A DNA stretch of 64,000 nucleotides. It comes from Pelagicoccus sp. SDUM812005. GTDB lineage: Bacteria > Verrucomicrobiota > Verrucomicrobiia > Opitutales > Opitutaceae. The stretch covers positions 36,149-100,148 of the forward strand of contig NZ_JARXIA010000024.1 of the NCBI RefSeq assembly GCF_031127875.1, given 5' to 3'. The position numbers were made by a program, and so were the translations under genes. Positions 27,334 to 35,723 of the stretch are shown here, one piece after another (the stretch's first letter is position 1; the number at the start of each line of letters is the position of its first letter). The notes beneath the pieces are model-generated. The model was not told the DNA's origin. It searched no databases and was given only the letters and a program-made list of their open reading frames with translations.

Positions 27334-28194
27334 ATGCCGGACCAGCCAGATACAACCACTCCCGTACAGACCGTGGCCAACGCCATCGTCCAAGGAATCA
27401 AGGCAGGAAAGCTCGAGCTTCCCGTCATGCCCGCCGTTGCCGGCAAGATCCTCTCCCTGACCAACGACCCAAACGCCGACATGGCGGAGCTCTCCAAGCT
27501 CATCCACGGAGACCAGTCCATCGCGTCCCAAACCCTGCGCATCGCCAACTCCGCAGGCTACGCCAGCGGCGAACCCATCGTTTCCCTCCAGCAAGCCGTC
27601 ACTCGACTCGGCATGAAGCTCCTCGGCGAAATCGCCATCGCCGTCTCCATCCAAAGCGACATCTTCAAAGCCCCCGGCTTCGAGAAGCAAATCAAGAGCC
27701 TCCTGCGGCACGCCCTCGCCGCCGGCGCCTACGGCCGCGAGATCGCCCGCAAGCGCCGCCGCAACGTCGAAGGCCAATTCCTCTGCGGACTCCTCCACTC
27801 CGTGGGCCGACCGATCGCCCTGCAATTGGTGGCCAAAGTGCAAGACCGCCTCGGCATCAAACTCGAAGACGAGGAGCTCAAGCAGATCGTGGCAGGCCTC
27901 AGCCCTAAGGTCGCCACCAAGGTCGCCATCGACTGGAAGCTGCCCAAGCAGCTGCAAATCACAACCGTCTACTACCAGAACTACGCCGCCGCCCCCGCCT
28001 TCAAGGACGAGTGCGCCGCTACCTACCTTTCCCAACGCTTCGCCAACTGGATCGTCAATCCCATGGGTACCAACATCATCGAGCTGGGACGCGACCCCGT
28101 CGTCGAATTCCTCAACTTCTACCAAGACGACTTCCAGGAACTCCTCACTAAGAAAGACGACGTCAAAGCGGTCGTCTCCGCCATGGAACTATGA
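27334..28194 (+). CDS. HDOD-domain signalling protein
   Basis: A 286-residue protein. GKLELPVMPAVAGKILSLTNDPNADM and IHGDQSIASQTLRIANSAGY match the HDOD family; the segment FLCGLLHSVGRP corresponds to the degenerate HD position, with His but no full metal site. HDOD proteins act in signalling, often with c-di-GMP, chemotaxis or type IV pili. The ATG at 27334 is preferred because the family homology begins just after it; the frame is open from 27172. Its stop overlaps the sthA start (ATGA), an unexpected coupling of a signalling and a redox gene. Confidence 0.82.
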   Translation: MPDQPDTTTPVQTVANAIVQGIKAGKLELPVMPAVAGKILSLTNDPNADMAELSKLIHGDQSIASQTLRIANSAGYASGEPIVSLQQAVTRLGMKLLGEIAIAVSIQSDIFKAPGFEKQIKSLLRHALAAGAYGREIARKRRRNVEGQFLCGLLHSVGRPIALQLVAKVQDRLGIKLEDEELKQIVAGLSPKVATKVAIDWKLPKQLQITTVYYQNYAAAPAFKDECAATYLSQRFANWIVNPMGTNIIELGRDPVVEFLNFYQDDFQELLTKKDDVKAVVSAMEL

Positions 28195-29645
28195 CCCCCG
28201 ACGAAACCTTCGACCTCATCGTAATCGGCTCCGGCCCCGGCGGACAAAAAGCCGCCGACCAAGCCGCCAAGTCCGGCCTCAGCGTGGCTATCGTCGAGCG
28301 GGAACGCGCCGTCGGCGGCACCTGCGTGCACCTCGGCACCATCCCCAGCAAGACCCTCCGCGAAGCCGCCCTCACCATCACCACCCTGAAGCGAAACGCC
28401 GACGTCTTCGACTTCAAGCTCAAGGACGACATGGAAGTCTCGACCTTGATGAAGCGACTCGACTCCGTCCTGCAGTCATACACCTCCTTCATCTCCAGCC
28501 ATATCGGCACCAGCGGCGGCAAGGTCTTCCTCGGCAGAGCCAGCTTCGTCGACGCCCACACCATCCTCGTCACCTCGGTCAAGGGAACCAGAACCGTGCT
28601 CGGGGCCAAAAACGTGGTCATCGCCTCCGGCTCCCGTCCCCGCACCCCTCCGGAAATCCCCGTCGACCACGAGCACATCCTCGATAGCGACTCCATCCTC
28701 AGCATGATCTACCTCCCCCGCTCGCTCACCGTGATCGGAGCCGGAGTCATCGCCTCGGAATACGCATCCATCTTTTCCCTGCTCGGCGTCAAGGTTACCA
28801 TGATCGACCGCACCCCGCGGCCCCTCATGTTCATGGAACCGGAGCTCACCACCAAATTCCTCGACAACTTCACCCGCAACGGCGGCACCTACATCGGCAA
28901 CGTCAAAGCCAAGAGCGTCGAATGGAACGGCCTGCAAGTACGCACCGTGCTCGACAATGGCGAAGAGCTGCTCAGCGACAAGATGCTCGTCGCCCAAGGC
29001 CGCCTCGCGAACGTCGAACCCCTCAATCTCGAGGCCGTCAAGCTCGCCCAAGGCCGCAACAACGTCATCTCCGTCGACGAAAACTACCAGACCTCCGTAC
29101 CCAACATCTACGCCGTAGGCGACGTCATCGGACCGCCCTCCCTCGCCTCCGTATCCATGGAGCAAGGACGCCGCGCCATCCGCCACATCCTCGGCAAGGA
29201 TGCCCACCAAGCCATCGAGCTCGTCCCCATCGGCATCTACTCCGTCCCGGAACTCTCATCGGTCGGCCTCTCCGAAGAGCAGGCCCGCGAGATGTTCGGC
29301 GACAATATCGTCATCGGCCGCGCCAACTTCGAAGAAGTCGCCCGCGGCCAGATCGCAGGCATCCAAGACGGCATGCTCAAGATGATCGCCGACCCGCAAG
29401 GCAAGAAGCTGCTCGGAGTCCACATCGTCGCCGAAGGCGCCACCGACCTCGTGCACGTCGGAGAGATGGCCATCCTCAACGGCAACGATATCGACATCTT
29501 CCTGGAAAACATCCTCAACTTCCCCACCCTCGGGGAAGCCTACCGAATCGCCGCCCTCGACATCGCCGCCAAACGCGCCAAACGCGAGAGCAGGCGCCCC
29601 GAGCCGCGCATCCAAAAGCTCATCGACGAAGCCGAGCTCAACTGA
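28191..29645 (+). CDS. sthA: Soluble pyridine nucleotide transhydrogenase
   Basis: A 484-residue flavoprotein. The FAD motif VIGSGPGGQKAA is at 12-23 and VGGTCVHLGTIPSK follows. The second Cys of the disulfide reductase CxxxxC is Thr here, which distinguishes SthA from lipoamide dehydrogenase. The NAD(P) motif is VIGAGVIASEYASIF; VAQGRLANVEPL and YAVGDVIGPPSLASVSMEQGR complete the family pattern. It interconverts NADH and NADPH. Its start overlaps the HDOD stop. Normal length. Confidence 0.93.
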   Translation: MTPDETFDLIVIGSGPGGQKAADQAAKSGLSVAIVERERAVGGTCVHLGTIPSKTLREAALTITTLKRNADVFDFKLKDDMEVSTLMKRLDSVLQSYTSFISSHIGTSGGKVFLGRASFVDAHTILVTSVKGTRTVLGAKNVVIASGSRPRTPPEIPVDHEHILDSDSILSMIYLPRSLTVIGAGVIASEYASIFSLLGVKVTMIDRTPRPLMFMEPELTTKFLDNFTRNGGTYIGNVKAKSVEWNGLQVRTVLDNGEELLSDKMLVAQGRLANVEPLNLEAVKLAQGRNNVISVDENYQTSVPNIYAVGDVIGPPSLASVSMEQGRRAIRHILGKDAHQAIELVPIGIYSVPELSSVGLSEEQAREMFGDNIVIGRANFEEVARGQIAGIQDGMLKMIADPQGKKLLGVHIVAEGATDLVHVGEMAILNGNDIDIFLENILNFPTLGEAYRIAALDIAAKRAKRESRRPEPRIQKLIDEAELN

Positions 29646-29730
29646 GAAACCGGACTGTCGATTTTTTTTACAGTTCGGGCTAATTCCGGATTGTAAACGA
29701 CTTGCGCTAGCTGCACTGTAGCAACCGAAC

Positions 29731-30465
29731 ATGTGCGGGCGTTACACTTTGAGGAAAGGATTGAGCAATGTTGCCGAAAAATTGGGCAACTACCTGCTCG
29801 ACGCCGCCCCCGAATCGGTCAGCAACATCGGACCGCGATTCAACATTGCCCCCACCCAAAACAACCTCGTCTTGCGCAAGTCCTTCGACGAGCCGGACAA
29901 GCTGCAAGCCGCCTACCTGCGCTGGGGGCTCATCCCGAGCTGGTCCAAAACCCAGCAAACCCAGTCCCCCATGATCAACGCCCGCTCGGAAACCGTGGCC
30001 GAAAAGCCCTCCTTCCGAGCCGCCTTCCAGCGCCGCCGCTGCCTCATCCCAGCCGACGGCTTTTACGAGTGGAAAAAGGCAAAAGGCGTGAACCAACCCT
30101 ACTTCTTCAGCATGGCCGACGACTCCGTCTTCCTCATGGCCGGCATCTGGGAAACCTGGGTAGGCGAGCACAACCAACACTTCGACAGCTACACCATCCT
30201 CACCACCCACGCCAACGCCCTCATGGCCAGGTACCACGAGCGCATGCCGGTCATCCTCTCGGGCGAACGCTTGGAGCAATGGCTCGAGCCCAGCATAACC
30301 AAGCTCGACGCCGACGAGCGCCTCGAACTCTTCGCCCCCATCGATCCCGAGCTCATGAGCTGCCGCCCAGCCAACCCGATCGTCAACAACAACCGCAGCG
30401 AAGGCCCCGAATGCCTCGAAGCTCCCGCCAGCGCCCCCATTCCTCAGCTCGACCTCGGCCTCTAG
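29731..30465 (+). CDS. SRAP/HMCES-family abasic-site processing protein (YedK-like)
   Basis: A 244-residue protein with catalytic Cys2 exposed after Met removal (MCGRYTL). The other SRAP residues are N83 (NARSET), E113 (RRCLIPADGFYEWKK) and H169 in the YHERMPVIL segment. SRAP proteins form a thiazolidine crosslink to abasic sites in single-stranded DNA and shield them. The start at 29731 is fixed by the need for Cys at position 2. The C-terminal 40 residues are divergent. Genome context is neutral. Confidence 0.92.
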   Translation: MCGRYTLRKGLSNVAEKLGNYLLDAAPESVSNIGPRFNIAPTQNNLVLRKSFDEPDKLQAAYLRWGLIPSWSKTQQTQSPMINARSETVAEKPSFRAAFQRRRCLIPADGFYEWKKAKGVNQPYFFSMADDSVFLMAGIWETWVGEHNQHFDSYTILTTHANALMARYHERMPVILSGERLEQWLEPSITKLDADERLELFAPIDPELMSCRPANPIVNNNRSEGPECLEAPASAPIPQLDLGL

Positions 30466-30502
30466 CCGCAGCGCGGCAGATCGCCTCCTCCTCGAGGAAA
30501 AC

Positions 30503-31474
30503 CTAAAGCGCCTCCAAGAACCCAAGAGCCACCGCTTCGTGCCAGGCCCGATCCCTCGTCCGAAGTCCCGGAAATCCCAAATGCCCGCCCCTGTCGGGAA
30601 AAACCGAATACAAAGACGCGCTCTCCTCGACGTCCGAGGCCGGAAAGCAAGCGGGCGACAAAAACGGATCGTTCCGCGCGTTGATCAATAGCGACGGCAC
30701 TCGAATGTCTCGCAACCAATTCAAGGCGCTACACCTTCGCCAATAGTCTTGGGCGCTGGAAAAGCCGTTCAAGGGAGCCGTAAACCTCCCGTCGAAATCC
30801 AAAAAATCCTTCAATCCTCGCACCCCGCTCGCGTCCAATTCTTCTGGATACAGCTGAGCCTTGGCCTCGATCTTCAAGCTCAACATCCGAATGAAGCGAC
30901 GCATGTAGAACCGATTCCTCCGCTCGCCAATCTTCAAGGCCGAGCCCTCCAGATCGATCGGAGCCGACACTGCGACCGCTCCCGCTACCACCGAATTCAC
31001 CCGGTCGGCATTCTCGCCCATATACTTCAGAACAACGTTTCCACCTAGGCTAAAGCCAAACAGGAACACGCGCCGGTACCGCGTTTCGAGATGGCTCAAA
31101 ACCTCCCGCAAGTCCCCCGTTTCCCCGCTATGGTAGAAGCGGACCGCCCGGTTCGGCTCCTCGCTGCAACCCCGCATGTTCATCGCTACCAAGTCCCAAG
31201 GCAGCCCCTTCAAAGCCTTCGCCAAGCTCTTGACATAAGGAGCGCCCGACGAGCCTTCCAGCCCATGCAAAGCCAACACGCATGTATCAGAACTTTCGGT
31301 ACCGGTCGCGGCAGCCGTATCCAGGTCCACGAAATCGCCATCCCCTAGCTCCAAACGCGCCCGTCGATAACGCACTCCGATGCGACGCCGACTCAGATTC
31401 GGAACAATCGTTTCGACGTGCTCCCCCCTCAATAGGAAAGGGCAACGGTAGGGAGGGCACTTATAAGTTGGCAT
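30503..31474 (-). CDS. YheT/EMB8-type alpha/beta hydrolase
   Basis: A 323-residue hydrolase. CVLALHGLEGSSGAPYVKSL contains the oxyanion HG segment, VFLFGFSLGGNVVLKYM the nucleophile elbow (GFSLGG), NARNDPFLSPACFP the acid, and RGGHLGFPG the His. PRGCxE-type MNMRGCSEEPNR is characteristic of the YheT subgroup. Probably a cytoplasmic esterase of unknown substrate. It is convergent with the SRAP gene and divergent from mgtE. Confidence 0.88.
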   Translation of the reverse strand: MPTYKCPPYRCPFLLRGEHVETIVPNLSRRRIGVRYRRARLELGDGDFVDLDTAAATGTESSDTCVLALHGLEGSSGAPYVKSLAKALKGLPWDLVAMNMRGCSEEPNRAVRFYHSGETGDLREVLSHLETRYRRVFLFGFSLGGNVVLKYMGENADRVNSVVAGAVAVSAPIDLEGSALKIGERRNRFYMRRFIRMLSLKIEAKAQLYPEELDASGVRGLKDFLDFDGRFTAPLNGFSSAQDYWRRCSALNWLRDIRVPSLLINARNDPFLSPACFPASDVEESASLYSVFPDRGGHLGFPGLRTRDRAWHEAVALGFLEAL

Positions 31475-31490
31475 GCAATTTCGGATACAA

Positions 31491-31506
31491 GCCCCTCAGC
31501 AGGGGC
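31491..31506. other. GCCCCT/AGGGGC hairpin between the YheT-type hydrolase and mgtE
   Basis: A perfect 6-bp stem with a CAGC loop lies about 95 bases upstream of the mgtE start. A Mg-sensing leader is conceivable, but no M-box or ykoK core is recognisable, so it is listed only as structure. Confidence 0.3.
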
Positions 31507-31600
31507 ACACAAGGCTACAACGAACCGAGTCCCCGCTTTTTTGCGCGAACTTAAAATACCGCTCTTGCTGACCGAGCCAGTATTTGTCTTAACAAGCCCC

Positions 31601-32941
31601 ATGGAGGAACGGGAAGAACAGACTCAGCCTGTTAGCAGCGCCTTCGACCGCGATATAACCCGGTTGAAGGAGATGCACCCGAGCGATGTCGCCGAGGCTA
31701 TCGAAGATAGGGAACTCGCCGAAATCCGCAGCGTCCTGCGCGAATTCAGCGACGAACAGGTCGCCGAAATCCTCACCGAGCTCCCCCAGGAAATCCAAAC
31801 CGACCTCATGGAAAACATGAGGCTGGAACGCGTCTCCGAAATCATCCCCGAGATGTACTCCGACGACGCCGCCGACGCCCTCGGACAAGTTTCCCCCGAG
31901 CGCCTGCAGTCCATCATGGACCAGCTCCCCGACGAAGACGTTGAGGAGATCACCACCCTGCTCGAATACCCCGAAGATACCGCCGGCGGCATCATGCGCA
32001 AGGAGGTGCACACCGTGCTCACCTCCATGGCCCTCTCCGAAGCCCGCGAGGCCGTCCGCCGCGGCGAAGACGAAGACCAGGACAACGCTCTCTACGTCTA
32101 CGCTGTCGACGAAAACGGCCGACTCCAAGGCGTCCTCCGCCTGCGAGACCTGCTCTTCCGCGACCTGCGCCTCAAGGTGTCCGCCGTCATGATCACCGAC
32201 GTGCGCTCCATCAGCGTCAACGCCGACCAGGAGGAAATCGCCAACATCTTCCAAAAATACAACTACCTCGCCCTGCCCGTCGTGGACGACTTCGGCAAGC
32301 TGGTCGGACTCGTCACCTCCGACGACGTCATCGACGTCATCCAGGAAGAGGCCACCGAGGACATGCAGCGCATGGTCGGCTTGAGCGGGGAGGAAATGGT
32401 AACCACCCCCTGGAAACGATCCGCCAAAAACCGCATTCCCTGGCTGCTTCTCAACCTCGGCACCGCTTTCCTCGCCGCCTGGGTCGTCTCCATGTTCGAA
32501 GACACCCTCGTCAAATACGCCATGCTCGCCGCCTTCCTGCCCATCGTAGGCGGCATGGGCGGAAACGCCGGAGCCCAAACCCTCACCATCGTAGTACGCT
32601 CCCTCGCCCTCGGCGAAATCGAGGACAACGAATGGCGCCGCGTCCTCATCAAGGAAATCATCATCGGCACGGTTTCCGGCCTCGTGATCGGAGCCACCGT
32701 CGGACTCATTTCCTGGCTCTGGATGGGCAGCTGGGTGCTCGGCGGCGTAGTCTGCCTCGCCATGCAGCTCAACCTCCTCGCCGCCGCCCTCGCTGGGGTC
32801 CTCGTCCCCATCGGCCTGCGCGCCGTCAAGGTCGACCCCGCCCTAGCCTCCTCCATCATGGTCACCACCGTTACCGACGTGATGGGCTTCTTCCTCTTCC
32901 TCAGCCTCGCCAGCCTCGCCCTTAATTTCCTGCAGCTTTAA
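31601..32941 (+). CDS. mgtE: Magnesium transporter MgtE
   Basis: A 446-residue inner-membrane Mg2+ channel. The N-domain (MHPSDVAEAIEDREL, 20-140) comes first. Two CBS domains follow (about 145-270; VGLVTSDDVIDVIQEEATED ends the second). The pore domain has five membrane segments with the filter region PIVGGMGGNAGAQTL, and VTTVTDVMGFFLFL is the last segment. A TTG at 31541 would extend the protein by 20 residues; the ATG at 31601 matches the usual N-domain start. Gating by cytosolic Mg2+ is a family property. Confidence 0.95.
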   Translation: MEEREEQTQPVSSAFDRDITRLKEMHPSDVAEAIEDRELAEIRSVLREFSDEQVAEILTELPQEIQTDLMENMRLERVSEIIPEMYSDDAADALGQVSPERLQSIMDQLPDEDVEEITTLLEYPEDTAGGIMRKEVHTVLTSMALSEAREAVRRGEDEDQDNALYVYAVDENGRLQGVLRLRDLLFRDLRLKVSAVMITDVRSISVNADQEEIANIFQKYNYLALPVVDDFGKLVGLVTSDDVIDVIQEEATEDMQRMVGLSGEEMVTTPWKRSAKNRIPWLLLNLGTAFLAAWVVSMFEDTLVKYAMLAAFLPIVGGMGGNAGAQTLTIVVRSLALGEIEDNEWRRVLIKEIIIGTVSGLVIGATVGLISWLWMGSWVLGGVVCLAMQLNLLAAALAGVLVPIGLRAVKVDPALASSIMVTTVTDVMGFFLFLSLASLALNFLQL

Positions 32942-33154
32942 CCTCATTTCCGAAGTCGGCCGCCACAGCCGTAAATTTCCTGCTAATCAGACTCGCAAAC
33001 GGCTCAGTTACAGGGAATTGTTCCGATTAATCGACAAAAGCCACTTTCGCTGCAACGCTGACCTCATACACTACGCTCCAACCAACGCTCCGAGACTCAA
33101 CGACTCCTCATCGCCCTCAGAGAAGCGAGCGCCGATACTAAGAATCCCACCAAA

Positions 33155-33676
33155 ATGTCCGTTTCTGTCCCCGTCGGAAAAATCCACGAATTCCTAAGCT
33201 CATCCCTGATCAAGGTGATCGACACCATGGCGAGCATGCAGTGCAAGTGCGTAGGCCACGAAGCCTATTCCGGCAAACAGGCCTTCAGCCCGCAAATCGA
33301 TCCGGCCAAGGACAATTCCAAGCGCATGTTCGCTTCCTCCGTCGGCTTCGCCGGCGAGATCAACGGCGTTTGCTACCTCTTCATGACGGAAAACTTCGCC
33401 TACGGAGCCGGAGCGAAAATCACCGGACTGGACCGCGAGGACCTCGACGACGACGTCGTGCGCGACGTCTGCGGCGAACTCACCAACATGTTCGCCGGTA
33501 CCTTCAAAAACAAGCTGGCCGACCTCGGCCTGCCTTCCACTCTCACCCTTCCCACCGTGGTCCAGGGCAAGCGCATGGCCATCAGCACCGGCGGCACCGC
33601 CGAGCAATACCGCTTCACCTTCGAAGTCGCCGGCCTGAACATCTACGCCGACCTCCTGCTCTCCAAGCGCAGCTAG
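33155..33676 (+). CDS. cheX: CheX-type chemotaxis phosphatase domain protein (second copy)
   Basis: A 173-residue protein with the CheX pattern DVCGELTNMFAG (D104, E108, N111) and a Pro at 133. The strands FAGEINGVCYLFM and YRFTFEVAGLNIYADLLL complete the fold. It is clearly distinct from the copy at 26503-27036 and probably a better match to canonical CheX. Potential partners are response regulators; none is adjacent. The 213-base upstream gap holds no gene. Confidence 0.85.
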   Translation: MSVSVPVGKIHEFLSSSLIKVIDTMASMQCKCVGHEAYSGKQAFSPQIDPAKDNSKRMFASSVGFAGEINGVCYLFMTENFAYGAGAKITGLDREDLDDDVVRDVCGELTNMFAGTFKNKLADLGLPSTLTLPTVVQGKRMAISTGGTAEQYRFTFEVAGLNIYADLLLSKRS

Positions 33677-33686
33677 ATCCGCGACG

Positions 33687-34355
33687 CTACTTTCCCGCCT
33701 TCGACGGACGGATCTCGTAGGCGCAGCGTCTCGCTCCCGAGAGCATGTGCTCCACCCGCTCGACCGAGCAATCCGGTCCCAGCACCCGCTCGAAAACCGT
33801 CAGCTCCCGGGCGCACAAGTCTTGGCAAGCCGCCGCCGCCGCGCAAATCGGGCAATGGTTCTCCACCAGCGTAAAAACGCCCGACTCCCCCTCGCTGGCC
33901 TCCGCCATATAGCCTTCCTCGCTCCGCAGCTTCGCGAGCTCCCGCACTCGCTCGCCCAAAGTCGAGCACCCCGCCACGCGCCGACCGTACTGCCTGGCCT
34001 GCTCCTTTCCTCGCTCGTCGAGCAGGCGATCCATCGCGTCCTCTCCCAGCACCGCCTGCACGTTCCCCAATAGGTCCAAGATCAAGTCGCGGTGCCGATC
34101 CGGAAAATGCCGGGCCGCCGCTGGAGCCAAACTCCAAAACTTGGTGGGACGCCCTTTCCCCTGAGCCCGATCTTCGGACTGCACGTCGCCCGCCGCCTCC
34201 AGCTCCTGCATGTGCTGGCGAATCGCCATCGAGGAAACGCCTAGCTCCGCCGCCATCTGGGCGCTCGAGAGTTCGCCGCCCAGCTTCAGCATGTCCAGCA
34301 AGGCGCGGCGGGTTGCCCAAGTGGCCCCCTTGTAACTCCCATTCTTCAACGGCAT
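33687..34355 (-). CDS. SufR-like iron-sulfur-type HTH regulator
   Basis: A 222-residue regulator. The winged HTH is ATRRALLDMLKLGGELSSAQ, MAAELGVSSMAIRQHMQELE, as in DeoR/ArsR-type SufR. The C-terminal region is Cys-rich: CPICAAAAACQDLC, then ...GPDCSV and ARRCAYEI, consistent with an iron-sulfur cluster. SufR proteins sense the cluster and repress suf operons, but no suf genes lie in the window. A TTG at 34367 could start it four codons earlier; the ATG at 34355 is preferred. A candidate operator (TAACC-N2-GGTTA) lies five bases upstream. Confidence 0.78.
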   Translation of the reverse strand: MPLKNGSYKGATWATRRALLDMLKLGGELSSAQMAAELGVSSMAIRQHMQELEAAGDVQSEDRAQGKGRPTKFWSLAPAAARHFPDRHRDLILDLLGNVQAVLGEDAMDRLLDERGKEQARQYGRRVAGCSTLGERVRELAKLRSEEGYMAEASEGESGVFTLVENHCPICAAAAACQDLCARELTVFERVLGPDCSVERVEHMLSGARRCAYEIRPSKAGK

Positions 34356-34360
34356 GGCAT

Positions 34361-34372
34361 TAACCAAGGTTA
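34361..34372. promoter_or_regulatory. TAACC-AA-GGTTA dyad, candidate autoregulatory operator
   Basis: Perfect 5-base arms around a 2-base centre, just before the SufR-like start codon. Its position fits autorepression; specificity is inference. Confidence 0.4.
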
Positions 34373-34504
34373 TTCTTTCTTAAAGATCGAGCCCAAACCT
34401 CCCCGCCGCGTCCGCCGCTCGCCTAAGCGCCTCCCTCCAGCAAGTTTCCCCCACCCTTGGATCGTTGCCTGCCCTATCGACAAATCCGCCCCACGCGCTA
34501 CAGT

Positions 34505-34529
34505 AAAAAAAACGGTAAACGCCGTTTTT
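34505..34529. terminator. AAAAACGG/CCGTTTTT hairpin, terminator-like in both directions
   Basis: An 8-bp stem with A and T runs on its two outer arms lies between the SufR-like gene and the small membrane gene, 12 bases before the latter's ATG. It can act as a bidirectional terminator or leader hairpin. Confidence 0.5.
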
Positions 34530-34541
34530 CACCTGCCCACC

Positions 34542-34853
34542 ATGGACGACCTACTCATAGTCAGAGCCTCCGACCGCGTACGCGCGCGGCCCAGCCAGCG
34601 ACGCGCCCAAGCCCCTCTGGGAGCAAGCATCGGACTCGTCATGGGACTCGCCTTCGCCGTGATCGGAGCCAGCAAGTTCGAGCAAAACCCAGCCATCGGC
34701 ATCGCCTTCGGGCTGGCTGTCGGACTCGTGGTCGGCAGCGTGCTCGGAACCTTCCTCAAGCCGAGCTCGGAGCGACGCACCGCCTATCCCAAGTCCCACT
34801 ACGCTGGCTTCCCGCCCTCCGACCTGGAGGAAGGCGAAACCGAAAAGGCCTAG
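34542..34853 (+). CDS. Small Gly-rich two-segment membrane protein
   Basis: A 103-residue frame with a basic N-terminus, two Gly/Ala-rich hydrophobic segments (about 27-43 and 50-70, [15 protein letters not shown] and [16 protein letters not shown]) and an acidic tail. The small-residue spacing favours tight helix packing. No family recognised. Its stop overlaps the xthA stop tail to tail (CTAG). Confidence 0.6.
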   Translation: MDDLLIVRASDRVRARPSQRRAQAPLGASIGLVMGLAFAVIGASKFEQNPAIGIAFGLAVGLVVGSVLGTFLKPSSERRTAYPKSHYAGFPPSDLEEGETEKA

Positions 34854-35617
34854 GCGAAGGTCATCTCCACCGGACAGTGGTCGGAACCCAAAACGTCCGG
34901 CAAGATCCGGGCAGACTTCAATTGCGGGCGCAAGACTTGGGAAATCAGGAAGTAGTCGATCCGCCACCCCACGTTCCGGGCCCGAGCTCCCGCCCGATAG
35001 CTCCACCACGAATAGTGCCCCTTGCCCTGGGTAAATTCGCGGAAAGTGTCCACGAACCCAGCCGCCAAGATCGCGTCGAACCCAGCTCGCTCCTCGTCGC
35101 TGAAACCCGCGTTCTTGCGGTTCGACTTCGGGTTAGCCAAGTCGTCCTCCGTGTGGGCCACGTTCAAGTCCCCGCAAAAGATCACCGGCTTGGTCGCCTC
35201 CAGATTCTTCACGTAAGCGAGAAAATCGCGATCCCACTCCATGCGGTAATCAAGGCGCTTCAGCTCGTTTTGAGCGTTCGGCGTGTAGACCGTCACCAGA
35301 TAGAAGTCCGGATACTCGGCGGTCACCACGCGGCCTTCCCCGTCGTGATGCTCCAGGCCCATTCCGTAGAAAACCGATTCCGGCTCCTCGCGAGCAATGA
35401 TTGCCGTGCCGGAATAGCCCTTCTTCTCCGCTTCGTTCGCCAGCACCGTGGCGCCGCTGCCCCAGCCTAGGTCCTTCACGATGTCCACCGTGGCCTTCGT
35501 TTCCTGCAGGCAAACAAAGTCGGCCCCGCTGGCCTCAAAAAAATCCATCGCGCCCTTTTTCACCGCGGCGCGGATACCATTCACATTCCAAGAAACGAAC
35601 TTCATCCGCTTGGTCAT
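34850..35617 (-). CDS. xthA: Exodeoxyribonuclease III
   Basis: A 255-residue AP endonuclease/3'-exonuclease of the ExoIII family. The segments [22 protein letters not shown] (metal Glu), [33 protein letters not shown] (catalytic Asp/Asn) and GSDHCPVEM (catalytic Asp-His) are all present. It cleaves DNA at abasic sites. The start could be the ATG at 35605 (MKFVSW), four codons later, as usual for the family. Its 3' end overlaps the small membrane gene by four bases. Confidence 0.93.
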   Translation of the reverse strand: MTKRMKFVSWNVNGIRAAVKKGAMDFFEASGADFVCLQETKATVDIVKDLGWGSGATVLANEAEKKGYSGTAIIAREEPESVFYGMGLEHHDGEGRVVTAEYPDFYLVTVYTPNAQNELKRLDYRMEWDRDFLAYVKNLEATKPVIFCGDLNVAHTEDDLANPKSNRKNAGFSDEERAGFDAILAAGFVDTFREFTQGKGHYSWWSYRAGARARNVGWRIDYFLISQVLRPQLKSARILPDVLGSDHCPVEMTFA

Positions 35618-35723
35618 ACGGCCCCGTCCCCTCGCTTCAAACCGAAAGACAGAGAAATCCGCACCTGCGATCTAGCGCTGGACAAGCCTAGGCCGCCCCC
35701 TAAAGTGCCCGCCTACCAAACCA

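Noticed and set aside
31475..31600. A Mg-sensing riboswitch before mgtE
   Set aside because: Only one short hairpin is present; conserved M-box elements were not found.
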